Assembly: GCA_037043455.1 (NCBI GenBank)
Contig: JAWPHD010002615.1
Location: 184,735-248,734 of the forward strand
Length of the DNA: 64,000 bases
Source: Cyrtodaria siliqua
Lineage: Eukaryota > Mollusca > Bivalvia > Adapedonta > Hiatellidae
Direction: 5' to 3'
Part shown: positions 34,558 through 45,952 of the stretch, in pieces
Position numbering within the stretch: the first letter of the stretch is position 1
How the letters are laid out: each line of letters begins with the position of its first letter
Notes under the pieces: generated by a model
Database searches by the model: none
Told to the model about the DNA's origin: nothing
What the model saw: only the letters and a program-made list of their open reading frames with translations
Translations under genes and position numbers: made by a program

Positions 34558-36278
34558 TCACTCCCTAAGAACTCCGTTACAACGTAAAGCATGTCTCAAC
34601 GAAGTCATGATACAAAATCACAACGACATATGTTACAATATCTGTACGTTCATGTTACAGTATCTCTCCATGTGGTCAGCCCATGTGTTGTGAAAATACT
34701 ACATTTGTATCAATTTTGTGAGGATTAATTGAATAATTTGAGGTAACATGTTTTGATTTTGTTGTCTTATTCTAAACATTTCATGAACATATTCCTTAAG
34801 ACTGTGTAAATCATTATAATTAAGGTTGAAAGTAAAACCGAAAGTAGAAATGTGTAAACGTTAATTTTTCGCAGTAATTTTCGACTTACAAGAGAAGAGT
34901 ATTGGATGTTAAAACTTGCTACTGCTAGGTATTAGTTAGGCATCTTGTATATTTTAAAGAGAACGATTTATCTATCAATTTACCAAGATATAATATTAAT
35001 ATACATCTTTTGTGAATTATGTTACAAACTTTACACGCAATGTTACAGTATCATAACGAAAAATAATAAATGTTACAGTATATCTCTGACAGCGTTACAG
35101 TGTATCAACGACGGATTTGAGTTCTCGTTCCAGGAAGAAGAGAGTATTTACGTGGGTGCCATGTATTTGAGTGTGGATATGGTACCTGACGATAACAAGA
35201 ACGAGCATGAACTATAAACGCTCACGCCCGTCCTCGTCAGCACTCCAATAAAGACACCAGCCCCAAGCACTGAACATTCTGGAAATGGGCACAAAAGGTT
35301 CCACTACTGCAAAGTGTGTAACTATTCCACTGCTTCTTGGGGAAATGTGTATAGACACACTTGCTCAGTCCATACGCGTCAAAAGTAACATGCAGTAAGT
35401 GCAAGAAAACGTTTTCAGCACTCTGCGACCTGAGGGAGCATACTAGATTGATTCACGAAGGTGTGAAATTATTGTGTGAAACATACCCTGTGCAAGCATC
35501 GTAAGATGGAACACTCCGAGCATGTAAAATGTGTGGATAAAAAATCTTTGAAAAGTTATGTTACCTGGGACATATAAATAAGCATGTCAAGTCAAAACCA
35601 TACGTCAGCAGTATATGTATCTGCAATAAAGCGTTTGGCTACAAACACGTCTATCGAGGCACATGGGCACTTACTTGTGATGTTTGTGGGACTGTTTTCA
35701 ATAGCAAGATTATATTGTCGGACCACATGATGTGAAAGCTAACATAATCATTATTTTGCCTGACTTTCCGTCGATGAGAGTTTGTAACGTTTAAAGGTTA
35801 TTTCATTGGGAGTTTGTAACACCCTCGTGACGATACTGTAACATCGTAAAACATAAAATAACTACTTTTTGTTTATATCTGAAGATTAATATTCATTCTG
35901 TGAGACTTAATATATATTCTATTTTACACAACAGTAAATCCCCACCACTACAGCTTAGAAAAAAAAGATCGTTTAATGATTATTATGAAACGATTTAGAA
36001 CATGCTGTAATTTCCAGTATTATTCTCTGTGAAAACATGTAACAAACTTAAAAAAATACAACAATTGCAACATCTGGTCAAAGGTAATACATAATGTAAG
36101 TAAACACCATTTTAGACCTCCGATCCGTCACAAAAATTACAAAAATGTCATGTTTTCACAACACATGAAGATATATTGTAACACGAACGTACAGATATTG
36201 TAACAGATGTCGTTGTGATTTTGTATCATGACTTCGTTGGGACTTGCTTTACGTTGTAACGGAGTTCTTAGGGAGTGA
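34558..36278. mobile_element. TIR transposon-like element (1.72 kb) carrying a zinc-finger gene fragment
   Basis: TCACTCCCTAAGAACTCCGT starts the element and ACGGAGTTCTTAGGGAGTGA ends it. The arms remain complementary for about 120 bp with few mismatches, then with small indels to about 34733 and 36125. The word GTTACA(A/G)TATC recurs in the arms and inside, like subterminal repeats. A three-base CAA occurs immediately outside both ends and could be the target duplication. No transposase is recognisable, so the element is non-autonomous. Confidence 0.85.
35101..35730 (+). pseudogene. Broken C2H2 zinc-finger gene fragment inside the TIR element
   Basis: A frame ending DDNKNEHEL-stop at 35217 continues after the stop into an S/T/P-rich linker and then fingers. 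Finger 1 (about 35308-35380) has C-x2-C-x12-H-x4-H: YCKVCNYSTASW through RHTCSVH. A one-base shift leads to finger 2, CSKCKKTFSALCDLREH, then T-R-L-I-H (x4). Finger 3, with a stop after CKMCG, ends GHINKH. Finger 4 (CICNKAFGYKH) is degenerate and finger 5 (CDVCGTVFNSKIILSDH) is truncated. Several stops and at least two frameshifts make it non-functional as it stands. C2H2 fingers bind nucleic acid in known proteins. Confidence 0.85.
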
Positions 36279-36940
36279 CAATGGCAATGACAGTTTAATC
36301 AAACATTTTTAGGATTTTAGATTTATTCTGATTCTGATTAAAATTAAACTATAACCACTGAGACGACAGCCAGTCTACCGATATTGGTGCGATTTGCAAA
36401 AAAAAAAGGTTTAAAAACTAGTTTGGTAGCTGCCTTTTTTTGCTGGGTAGGTCGGTACACAGGAAACCAACACTTTTTTAAGGCCATGTAGTAGTAACTA
36501 GATACATGACTTTCTAATAATATACTAATACAAGTCCATAGTATTCAGTTCTACCGTACAACCCATTTCATAAGCAATTTCCACGTGCAATTTCAATCCG
36601 AACTCGATTTTAGAGTTCAAAGGTGTGCCCCGTTGCTATTATAATTCTAGTTGAAGTTACCTTTTTAACCTTTCTAAATCCATGCTTATATCGCTACTTC
36701 TTACTATATTTGTTATCGTTTCTCGATCATGACCTCTGGCTTATCATAAAACTATGCTTTGTTTATTTATTTTGTCAAAATCTATCACTAACATACATTT
36801 CGGAGAGCTGATATCGCTTGTTTGCACATTTGTGATAACGATCTCTTCAGCTCATCTTATGTTCATTCACCTTGAGAACAGTTGACGAAAAGTTGATGAA
36901 CGTATTAGACATTTAAGTATAGAAGTTATGATTATCTATT
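36279..36940. other. No feature recognised
   Basis: No supported gene. GCTGGGTAGGTCGG near 36450 resembles diverged repeat blocks at 23370 and 53395. Confidence 0.4.
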
Positions 36941-36961
36941 TTAAAATATATGTTTTATTAG

Positions 36962-37120
36962 AGCTACCTCGTGCACGCCAGTCCTCTCCGTCATATACTC
37001 GTGCATAACGTTCAAACCAAGAGCGTTCGCAGCATGTACACAGATACCGCACTCAATCGAAACTGGAAATGCTTTTTTGAAAGCAAATATCATAGCAACA
37101 GCTTCAGAACACTTGTGTAC
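36962..37120 (-). other. Unrecognised coding-like segment
   Basis: On the minus strand an open frame reads CSEAVAMIFAFKKAFPVSIE, then CGICVHAANALGLNVMHEYM and TERTGVHE, followed by a GTAGCT donor-like site; an AG precedes TGTTCTGAAGC. Residue use is less biased than in the surrounding random ORFs. I do not recognise a family. It could be a lone exon, a transposon remnant or chance. Confidence 0.25.
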
Positions 37121-37837
37121 TTTTATGTATTTCGTTATCTTTTTTGTTATACATATGAACATGTGGTCGAACGCGAGATCCAAACGATCATGTGTGCCAA
37201 CTTTTTACGTTTCCACAGTAACACGCGACTTTATGAGCAGTTTTAGACTTGAATTTAGCCATGTGGTTACCTTGATATTTAAATTTCAATGTCATTTGAA
37301 ACTCTTGCCAAACGTGGAATCCAAAGTAAAGGTATGGAAAGTTTGAAGTTTTTATCTTCAAACATTAACAAGTAAGTCACCGTGACCTACTTATTCATTT
37401 ACCGTTTTACCTCAGTATAGTTTACCTGATCATACTGCTTACTATTTACCATAAAATATAGGTTACTGACCTACTTTTGTGGTCAATGACCTACTTTTGT
37501 AGTCACTGACCTAATGTCGAAAAGTAAGACTTTTCTTCAGATTTGACCTTGATTGGGGAGACCTTGAAATGAAATGAGTTTTGAAGTCAAAGGATTAAGC
37601 AAGCAAGTTTCAACTCGATAGTCATAATTGTGTTCGAGCAATCGACGTGAACACATTTAGGAATGAAAAGGGGAAGACTACGAAACCAAGATAGTGTTAC
37701 CATAACTACGCGAGAAATATAAATAATCTTAAACTTTAACCTCTACACCAACGGCAAAAGTTCCGTTTACTTAAAGCTAGCGTCAATATTGACAAGGCGC
37801 GAGAAGTAGCTTTTTTCATGCGTCCTTGAAACATACA

Positions 37838-37950
37838 ACTAATTTCGACGAAATTTCTTTCATACATAATTGTATTAAATTAAGCTAAATTGGGGTTGTA
37901 AACCCTGATTTAACTTAATTTAATATGAAAGAAATTTCATCGAAATTAGT
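37838..37950. repeat. Palindrome, ~45-bp arms
   Basis: ACTAATTTCGACGAAATTTC at the left mirrors GAAATTTCATCGAAATTAGT at the right. The loop has GGGGTTGTAAACCC. One arm carries a ten-base insertion (ACATAATTGT). Confidence 0.87.
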
Positions 37951-38443
37951 GATCTAACACAGTAACCGCTTTCATGTGTAACGATGTATAGTCTTGTTTT
38001 ATGAACTTTTGACTTTAATTTGCCGATCTGTTGATAAGATTAAACAGAAATGTCTAAAAAATGCCAACACACAGCGTCTCACCGATAATTCAATTTAAAA
38101 TATATATAACTGCATGTAACATTCTAAACCAGGAATGCAACGTTTGAAATAAGGAACATCTTATTAAGTATTTCTTTGCAGAAAATATGAATGATATATA
38201 TATTAAATACAGTTATTAAACACATTAACAAAAAATAAAAAGAAGCTGACGAAAATTATAACAAACCGAAAATTGCACAATAACATGTCATCATAAACCG
38301 ATTCCAGCTTGAACACGTTTCTGATAATTAGTATATATTTATTTTCTTGTAAAGAGCAAACAAATTGCATATGGAAATACCAGTAGTCGTAACTGGTGCA
38401 GCTGCAGAAATATCATTATATGTAGTACTTCTTCATAACTACA

Positions 38444-38684
38444 TTAAAGGGACACGAGGCAATCTTGAAGTGTTTATCAGCATTGCAATTACTTAGCAAG
38501 TATCATTTTGACTTTAAACCTGCTTGCTTATAATTAAGAAAAATGTAATTTTACTATATTTAAATGTAGTATTGGTGCAATATAATCAACAGGTAATTAT
38601 ATGCACAAACAATTTGAGTTTTACTATTCTTATAATTAATATTAATGAGTGAACACATTCAAGTTATGCTATGTGTCCCTTTAA
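38444..38684. mobile_element. MITE family A copy (241 bp, uninterrupted)
   Basis: TTAAAGGGACACGAGGCAAT at the left and ATGTGTCCCTTTAA at the right. The interior contains TATCATTTTGACTTTAAACC then TGCTTGC, the counterpart of the 26-bp unit amplified at 1088-3200. Confidence 0.87.
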
Positions 38685-38859
38685 AAAATGTCAGATAGTG
38701 CAGTTGCTGTAGATAGAAAACAGTTAATACTGAGAACCGATACTGAATCACCTAGATACTCGAGTTCAGCCAAGTCCACATCTCTAAACCCGGATATATA
38801 CTTATATTTAATATCTGCAGATAAATGTCACTGGAACTCGGTTGGTTGAATGTGTTTTA

Positions 38860-38985
38860 CGTCATTTTAGCACATATCATGCTCTATGTGTTGTGGTGAA
38901 GGCAGACCACCCACTTTTCCTGGGTAGAACCAGTATTGTATACCTCCCGTCTTCCGTAGGAATCGACACTTTCCAACTTAATGGA
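38860..38985 (-). mobile_element. SINE family 2, 5' truncated
   Basis: GGCAGACCACCCACTTTTCC, CTGGGTAGAACCAGTATTGT and ATACCTCCCGTCTTCCGTAG are present; no tRNA head. Confidence 0.8.
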
Positions 38986-39351
38986 ACTCATTTTTTTTAT
39001 GAATCTCTCGTGCTTCTGTAATGTTGCAATGTGAATTTTGCGTTTATGTAAGGGCAGTAACCGCGTCAGGCATCGTTAGTCAATTGGCAAACCGATTATC
39101 TCTCATGGGATAACCGAAAAACCTTTTTTTCGCATAACACATGTATGATTTCTCGGAGTACGAATATAACTGAAGTGGAAACGTTTGACTATGAATGATA
39201 TGATCAGGACTAATATGGAATATAAAGAAAACACACAAACTAGTATTGCGAGGGAGCCAATGAACCCACAGAATAACCACATACATGATAATTATTTGAC
39301 TTCAGTCTTTCTCTTTAAACGTGTTAGTAATGTATCTCCGTTATAAAATGT

Positions 39352-39960
39352 TTAAAGGGACACACGACAATCTTGACTTGTAAAAAAATCACGGCGTCTC
39401 CTTTAGTTTTTCTATATAACTTATATATTTGCAAATCAGTATTAATAATTATTTGTATTTACAAAGCAACTTTGTTTACCATGTTACGAATTGTTGATTA
39501 TATTCATTACGTAGTCCGAGTATTAACTTTCATACCCCATCTAAACCCTTCTCCAAGAAGCGAAAACAGGGTTGACTGGGGTATGAAATAAAATCTTAAT
39601 TTCGGCTTAAAAAGTTTGCATTTTGTAAAACAAAAACATTTAATAGTAATTTAAAACAGACTATAGCATTTTTTTCATTATAAAATGTCTTTAAACATGT
39701 TTTATTGTCGAAATATCCGTTAAAATATCCTGCTAATATCAGCTTTCCCATCACGTAATGGACTTAAGGCGGGACCACGTTATGACATCAACATATATTT
39801 AATCGTATGGTTTGGTTTAGTAAATTAGTTTATTTATGTCTGCGGTAGAAAACAAAGAAAACATATGGTAGAATAAGGAAAAAATATAAATAAAAAAGGA
39901 AACTGAAGATGGTATTACCTTTTATTACATTTTGTGCAAGAACGTATAAAGCAAAATTGT
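39352..39960. mobile_element. MITE family A copy split by MITE family C
   Basis: The left end TTAAAGGGACACACGACAAT is followed by TCACGGCGTCTCCTTTAGTT, as in the 53891 copy. A family C element interrupts at 39507. After it, a TATGGTAGAATAAGGAAAA segment matches family A interior. The right TIR is not found. Confidence 0.6.
39507..39782. mobile_element. MITE family C, copy 3 (nested)
   Basis: TTACGTAGTCCGAGTATTAA at the left, GGCGGGACCACGTTA at the right, and a shared CCTTCTCCAAGAAGCGAAAA interior. Confidence 0.85.
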
Positions 39961-41255
39961 TCCTTGATATTGATGAACAAATGTAGGTGCTTATTTAAAT
40001 TCTTGATAAATACATCAATATTGCCGTATACAACAAGTTGTTTAAACAAATAGTTTTAAGTCTACGCCGTGGTTTCTAGTTCGCAGGGGCTTTAATACCT
40101 GGAGCATTTTGAAATGTACGCCAGATATGAGAAGAGTAGCTGCGAGCCGAGCAGTGACGCTGCGAGTGTGTGGTAGGTGTGGTAGGGGGGATTCCCCCTT
40201 CTGCCGTTTTTTTTTTGAAAATTATGAGGCAAATGAGGAGTTTTCAAGCTATATTTCAGCGTAAATATGGCATTTTATTTGACACTAGCCCATACCTCCC
40301 CTCAGCCTTCAGTTTTTATTGCATATCTGGAACTTTTGGAACTTTCATTTTTTCACTTTTGCTGACGAATTGTACGCATTGGCGTACGTGCGTATGCCTG
40401 GATACGCGCCTGGTTCGTGTTTATTATATACAATATATCATTATCGTTAAATGCCATGGGTTTTGGCTAGTAACAGAACGATATTTTTTCCCCTTTAAAC
40501 AAAATATGTAATTTACGGTAGGTTAATAGTGTATTAAATACCTTTGTCCAGACGCGCTTTCTCTAGTATCCAAAAGAGGCGAATCCGATTCGATTGTTTC
40601 CACAGATGATTCTGTTCTTGTTCTATATTCCTTTAATCGAGTGTCGCCCACCAACAATGTTTCCATGACTAGGCAAGCGATTTTAATCAAAAGTCTGCTT
40701 TTAATGATCCGCACATATCTTTATTGCCGGTCAAATGTTTGTTTCTCGACCTTTATCTCTGTGTGCCAACTTTACCCGTTATCTGTTATCATGCCGCCAA
40801 AGTTGTGGTCACTTCAAAAGTAATCCAATTAAAGTGAAATGTCCGTGCGAAAATCCGATTGTTTGCCACCTTGCAGACTGTGAGTTGGATACAAAGGAAT
40901 GAAAACCATCACAGCACAAAAATCCCCCCACCCATCTAACTACCATTTCGGCAGCCCCAGCCATACATTAACATAAAATAGAAAACTAATTAATATCCAG
41001 TCTCCACATAGCTTTCTTTAATATATACTGAACAACTCTTCTAACTAGACTACATATATAATCGGCTCTATAATCTGTATTAGTGAGTGAAATTATCTGA
41101 AATTGTACAGACAACAACATTAACATGTTTCACATTTTATTCCGTAATTTCAACAAAATTTATTGAAATTTAAAATCACAATTTCATTTTTTCCAAATCG
41201 AGCAGGCAATTCGAAAGTCACAAACAATACGTAAAAGTAAGTCAAATAATTACAA
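39961..41255. other. No feature recognised
   Basis: Open frames up to 113 codons lack domains. Weak similarity between 40560-40870 and 10620-10900 (CCGGTCAAATG, GATTGTTTG-CAC) is too diverged to call. Confidence 0.4.
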
Positions 41256-41327
41256 TACCTGATAGTGAGACATCCCAGCCTGGACCATGCCTATTGCTCG
41301 CGCTCGTTCTTCCATATTTAGTCTTCG
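41256..41327 (-). pseudogene. Transposase N-terminal fragment (Tc1/mariner-like)
   Basis: The minus strand from 41327 reads MRRLNMEERARAIGMVQAGM then SHYQ, after which the frame runs VL-stop at a GTATTG donor-like site. The E-R-x-R-A-I-G-M-x-x-A-G-M-S pattern matches the first helix of the helix-turn-helix that opens Tc1-like transposases. Nothing downstream continues the DNA-binding or catalytic domain. Confidence 0.55.
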
Positions 41328-41631
41328 CATTTTTAAAATATTGTGTTTTTGTTGTGTGGATATCGTTTGGCTATAACAATTCGATTATAAAAAAAATAAA
41401 TTAGCACGAGACAATTCAAAAAAGCAAATTTTCACAAAACGCACGTGCATTTCGTGTGAGGTAATGTGACAGCTATCGACCCGGTTTTTCTTTACACATA
41501 TACAGAGTGAATGGTCAAATGTATGAGTAATACATTTTAACTGTGTACGACTTAAAAAAAAAAATATTGCAAAATAAAAATAGTCTAGTTAGAAGAGTTA
41601 CTCAGTATAGAAGGGTATACCAACAGATGAA

Positions 41632-41815
41632 CAGGTTGGCTGAATGGTGTTTTACATCCTGTTCCAGGAATTATTATCACGGATTGAGGGAGGTGTACAG
41701 TGCTAGTTCTACCCAGGAAAAATGGGTGGTCTGCCTCCATCACAAAATAAAATCGACCGTCATATATAACCTTACATGACTGTATTGAAAATGACGTAAA
41801 ACACCATACACACAA
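41632..41815 (+). mobile_element. SINE family 2, 5' truncated, facing the next copy
   Basis: GGAGGTGTACAGTGCTAGTT, CTACCCAGG and TCGACCGTCATATATAACC are followed by GACGTAAAACACCATA. Confidence 0.83.
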
Positions 41816-41847
41816 AAACCAAATCAGCACATTATTTAGACTATAAT

Positions 41848-41995
41848 AATTATATAACGGTCGATTTTTTAGTGGTGGAGGCAGACCACTCACTTTTTCC
41901 TGGGTAGAACCAGTACTGTATACTTCTCGCCCTCAGTAAGAATCGACACTTTCTCATAGCTCCCAGTGGGAATCGAACCCGCAGCGAAGGCCATC
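41848..41995 (-). mobile_element. SINE family 2, tail-to-tail with the previous copy
   Basis: GGTCGATTTTTTAGTGGTGG, CCTGGGTAGAACCAGTACTG and the B-box region CCCAGTGGGAATCGAACCCG. The two copies form a large imperfect inverted repeat. Confidence 0.83.
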
Positions 41996-42456
41996 AGATA
42001 CCTAGATTATGCTGGCACGTTTTTACATTTTCATACGCATGATAAGTGTAACAGTTTGAGCTGTTTGTGTGCATTACATTTAGCGGGAAAAATAAAACTC
42101 ATGTCGTTGAAATGATAATAAACTGTACAGTTCTTTAAATTTCAGAAGAAAAAAATTAGATCCCTTATTTTAATAGATCCCTAATTTTGAGGGATATGGG
42201 GATTTCAAAGTGATCCTCGCAAGATGTTCTTTCTAAGCAACTTACAAAAGGCATCATTTCATACGTGTGTAACCACCAAATAGTTTCCTCGTTGAAACTC
42301 TGATTATGCATAATAGTGTGTGTAAATTTGATTGTTAATTATTTAATACAATATAAGGATTATACAGCAACAGTCTCCCACCCTTCTTATGTGGCAATCT
42401 GTATTCTAGAAGACAGCTGAGTTTAACACTAGTGTTACGGATAATCACATCGTCTA

Positions 42457-43173
42457 GATCATCTGCGACGTTTGTTTATTTATAAGGCAAACGTCTAGAA
42501 TAGTTCTTTTAAAGAAAAATTGAAGAACACAGACACACTAGATAGAACGAACTAAATATATATACTGAAAGGAAAAAAAAAAAAGAAATGCAGGGTGCGT
42601 ATTTCCGCTATATATTGTATGTTTAATATGCTACTGCTAATCGAATGGTACAGGGCGACATTAGGCCTGTCCTTTTAGAAAGAAGGTTTAAACAGCACTG
42701 AACACACCAATGGTTACCCCTTTAAAGTTTCATTATCGTCAGAATGCGCATTTGGCTCAAGCAGGTGAGCAATCTTAGGCTTTAAATGCTGCAATCACTT
42801 AACATTAAATACAGTACTGAACTGGCTCAATTTTTCAAAGAGGAACTTCAGCATTTATGAATTTCTTGTTACAACGTGTACAGTGATTAAAAAGTCTACA
42901 ACATCACAGTTGTGTCCTTTCTCTAACTAACTGCACCTTTTTTTTTTACAAAACATCTTGGGATTTCCTTGGAATATATATGGAATTAAGTGTGCAGTAT
43001 ATGCAATATATAGCGGAAAAACGCACCCTGCGTTTCTTTTTCCTTTCAGTATATATGAACGAGCTAAATGTGGTAGGTAAAAAAAAAGGACAGGTGTTTC
43101 CGGTTTCAAATTTGTTTCTACACAAAGGGTCGAGACGCTTGTATTTATTTATAATCAAGCGTCGAAGATGATC
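42457..43173. mobile_element. MITE family D, copy 2, split by MITE family B
   Basis: GATCATCTGCGACGTTTG at the left and AAGCGTCGAAGATGATC at the right; GAACGAACTAAAT and GGTGTTTCCGGTTTCAAA blocks are shared with copies 1 and 3. A complete family B element sits inside at 42558-43056. Confidence 0.87.
42558..43056. mobile_element. MITE family B, copy 3, flanked by a 13-bp direct repeat
   Basis: ATATATACTGAAAGG at the left and CCTTTCAGTATATAT at the right. GAACGAACTAAAT (42545-42557) and GAACGAGCTAAAT (43057-43069) abut the two ends. In the uninterrupted family D copy the word occurs once, so this looks like the target-site duplication. Confidence 0.88.
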
Positions 43174-43995
43174 AAGATTAATAACCGCATTACGTCCGTA
43201 ACAAAAAGTGCGGTATAAAACCTGAGAAAGCTTAGCTAATTATAGTGAGAAAAAAATATATCTTCATTGTTTATATGATGGTATTATCTAATTGTTAATA
43301 TTAACGTCTGCTTCAAGTTCTGTTGGCGTATGAATATACCGCATGTGATGAAAACCAGCTTCTCTTAGATGCTGTCATGTTTAATTATATGTGCACCTTT
43401 ATCAAATCTGAAGGCAAAGATAAGCTTGTTTGTGAATGAGACCAGGCCCCAAATTCTCGAAAAATTTTAATCGAAATCTCAAGCTCAAACTCAGCTATAC
43501 AATTGTGAAAATATTACTTAATGGTCATGTAAGTAATTGACACTTTACACAATTCAAGATAAGCAAATATTGCAGCTGTCTGGAAATTTGTGTAATGGAA
43601 AACACTCATGAAATACTGGAATGTTGAGCTTGAGTAAGGGATTTTAGCTGATAAAGTTTCGGCTTAACTGGACAAAGAGTTCAATGAAATCAAACATAAA
43701 CTATCGTGAGTGTTGACATCTTCCCGTTTATTGAACTTAAAATTTAATTCTGACAGAGTTAGACAATGTGCGGTCCAGAGTTCAATAAACGTCACACATC
43801 TCAAATTTTCTAGTTTTTAATTTAAACAATGCTGTTATTAAATGTATAAAACAAAGAAAACAAAGCATTCCATATTGAACGTTTATCCACCTGGTGGTAC
43901 CTTCAGGACTTTGATTAAAATAGGGACTAGGGACTACATTCGAATACATGTCGGAGCTAAAAATGGCGGTATTACACCTTCATGCTGATAATATA
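43174..43995. other. No feature recognised
   Basis: No supported gene or repeat. Confidence 0.45.
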
Positions 43996-44304
43996 GATCA
44001 TCTGCGACGCTTGCTTGTTTTCAAGATAAACGTCTAGAATCTTTCTTCTAAATACAATTGACGCGGAGGCCATTTTACCGAGATTCTGGTATCGTTTCTG
44101 ATTGGCTGATACGGACGCACTTAATAATAAATAATAAATAAACAAAGAGGGAAACGTCATCATTACATCGACGAACTAAATGTGGATGGTCAAAAATAAT
44201 ATAATAAAAAAATAAAAATAATAGGGACATGTGTTTCCGGTTTTGTTTTTTTCTGCATAAAAGGTCAAGACGTTTGTATTTACAATCAAGCGTCGAAGGC
44301 GATC
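43996..44304. mobile_element. MITE family D, copy 3
   Basis: GATCATCTGCGACGCTTG at the left and CAAGCGTCGAAGGCGATC at the right. ACCGAGATTCTGGTATCGTT and CGACGAACTAAATGTGGATG are inside. Confidence 0.87.
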
Positions 44305-45137
44305 ACGACCATGATGCCTTTAAATGCTGTTTTATTACAATCGCAACACCTGCAATAATAAAAAAGATCTATATAACCACGGTAACCTACCGCAACATGT
44401 CGCCACGATTACAATCATGGTTTGGTCGATTAAGTTGGTATCACTGTTCAAATAGCTTTAACAACATTGTAATTAACCTGTATTACTGCGCTAAAAGGCT
44501 TAAAAGAGTTTTTTTATCCGAATGAGTGCGTTAAATCATATACATAGTGACATTTGTTTCCTGTTTGGATAATGAAACCTTTATCAGCATGCACGACAGC
44601 ACTAAAAAACAAAGTTGTGTAATTGTAATCTTTATTTATTGAACCAATAAATGTTTCAGTTTTGGCAAGTATCCGTGAAGAGAAAATAATTTTAAAAAAG
44701 TCGTAAAAGTGCAGCAATACGAATTTGTTATTTTATTTGTATTCCTTTAGATATACGAGAACATTTAATGACACGCTGCGAAACCACTCACACATCCATA
44801 AGCGGAAATATGCGCGGAAATATGCGCGGATTTATGGTGTGTGTGTGTGTCGTGAGGGGTGGGTGGGAGGTTTGAGGATCCGGCCCTTTGAAAATCAATT
44901 GCAAAAAAAAAAAAAAAAAAAAATCCTGTGGTACTTGTGAAATGACTGGTGATCATGATGAAGTAAACTTAATTGGGCATCTTTGGTTAGAATATAAACC
45001 ATTTCCAATATCTTCTGATGTGTATATGAGTGCTAGCGGTGTTGCACCGGAGTACGCAAATTTGCCGGATTACGCACATCTGCCTTTAATCTTCGTACAC
45101 CGGTGCCTGCCTTGACAGAGTATGGACATATCTGCGA

Positions 45138-45467
45138 AATCCGTTGCATGAATGTTGTTTAACGGCTCATCAACACAGCATAGGTTATTTAGAGCCGCCC
45201 CAGAGAGAGGGGAAGGATACATAGGAATCCGGGAACCTGCCCTACTCTTATTATCGAATAGATTCCTATGGTTCTTTAACGTGCTCGGAGGATAGACCGA
45301 TACACGGGACCGCCCGGTTTACGTCCCCATCCGACGGACGAGGCTAAGGTAAAGTGTCTTGCCCAAGAACACACCGACGGAACTCAGTGGCACCACGGAG
45401 GATTGAACCCGGGGCCTCCGGTTACAAATCCGCCGCGCTACCGACTGCGCCACGCCAGCCCCTTTGC
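45138..45467 (-). mobile_element. tRNA-derived SINE (family 3, full-length)
   Basis: On the minus strand the head reads GGCGTGGCGCAGTCGGTAGC then GGGTTCAATCCTCCG, a good tRNA A-box and B-box. The body has ACGTAAACCGGGCGGTCCCG and the tail GATGAGCCGTTAAACAACAT. Copies at 50281 and 55203 share the whole layout. Confidence 0.9.
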
Positions 45468-45498
45468 AAGTACCCTGTTAGCGGTTTACGCCAATCGG

Positions 45499-45560
45499 TG
45501 AAGAAGAAGAAGAAGAAGAAGAAGAAGAAGAAGAAGAAGAAGAAGAAGAAGAAGAAGAAG
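45499..45560. repeat. (GAA)n microsatellite
   Basis: About 20 GAA units directly follow the SINE head. Confidence 0.95.
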
Positions 45561-45952
45561 ATATATGTTTAATATATAAAATACATCACTCATCTGAAAA
45601 AGTAAATAATGAGATTATTGTTGTATCGCGTTTGCACATTTAAACGTGCAGATTTTGCACAGCGCTATATTCGAGGATTCTCATTTGATGTATTTGCGTC
45701 AATATCCTCGTGGGTACCTGTCTATCGATCATTCCTTTCCCATGCGAAATGGAAACACGGGTAACGATATAATTCAAGACAGGTATAGTTAAGCCAAAAT
45801 GTAATGAGTATTGCTCTCTGCAATTAACATGTCGCCAGTTGTCAATCATTTATCCATTTTAACAAATTAATCAAACCAATACTATACCTCCGACAAAAAT
45901 AGCACGTGCTACAGTATAATAAAGCACGTGCAACTGTATTATAAAACTATTA

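Noticed and set aside
40560..40870. Possible diverged repeat shared with 10620-10900
   Set aside because: Only short words match; alignment by eye is not convincing enough to call a family.
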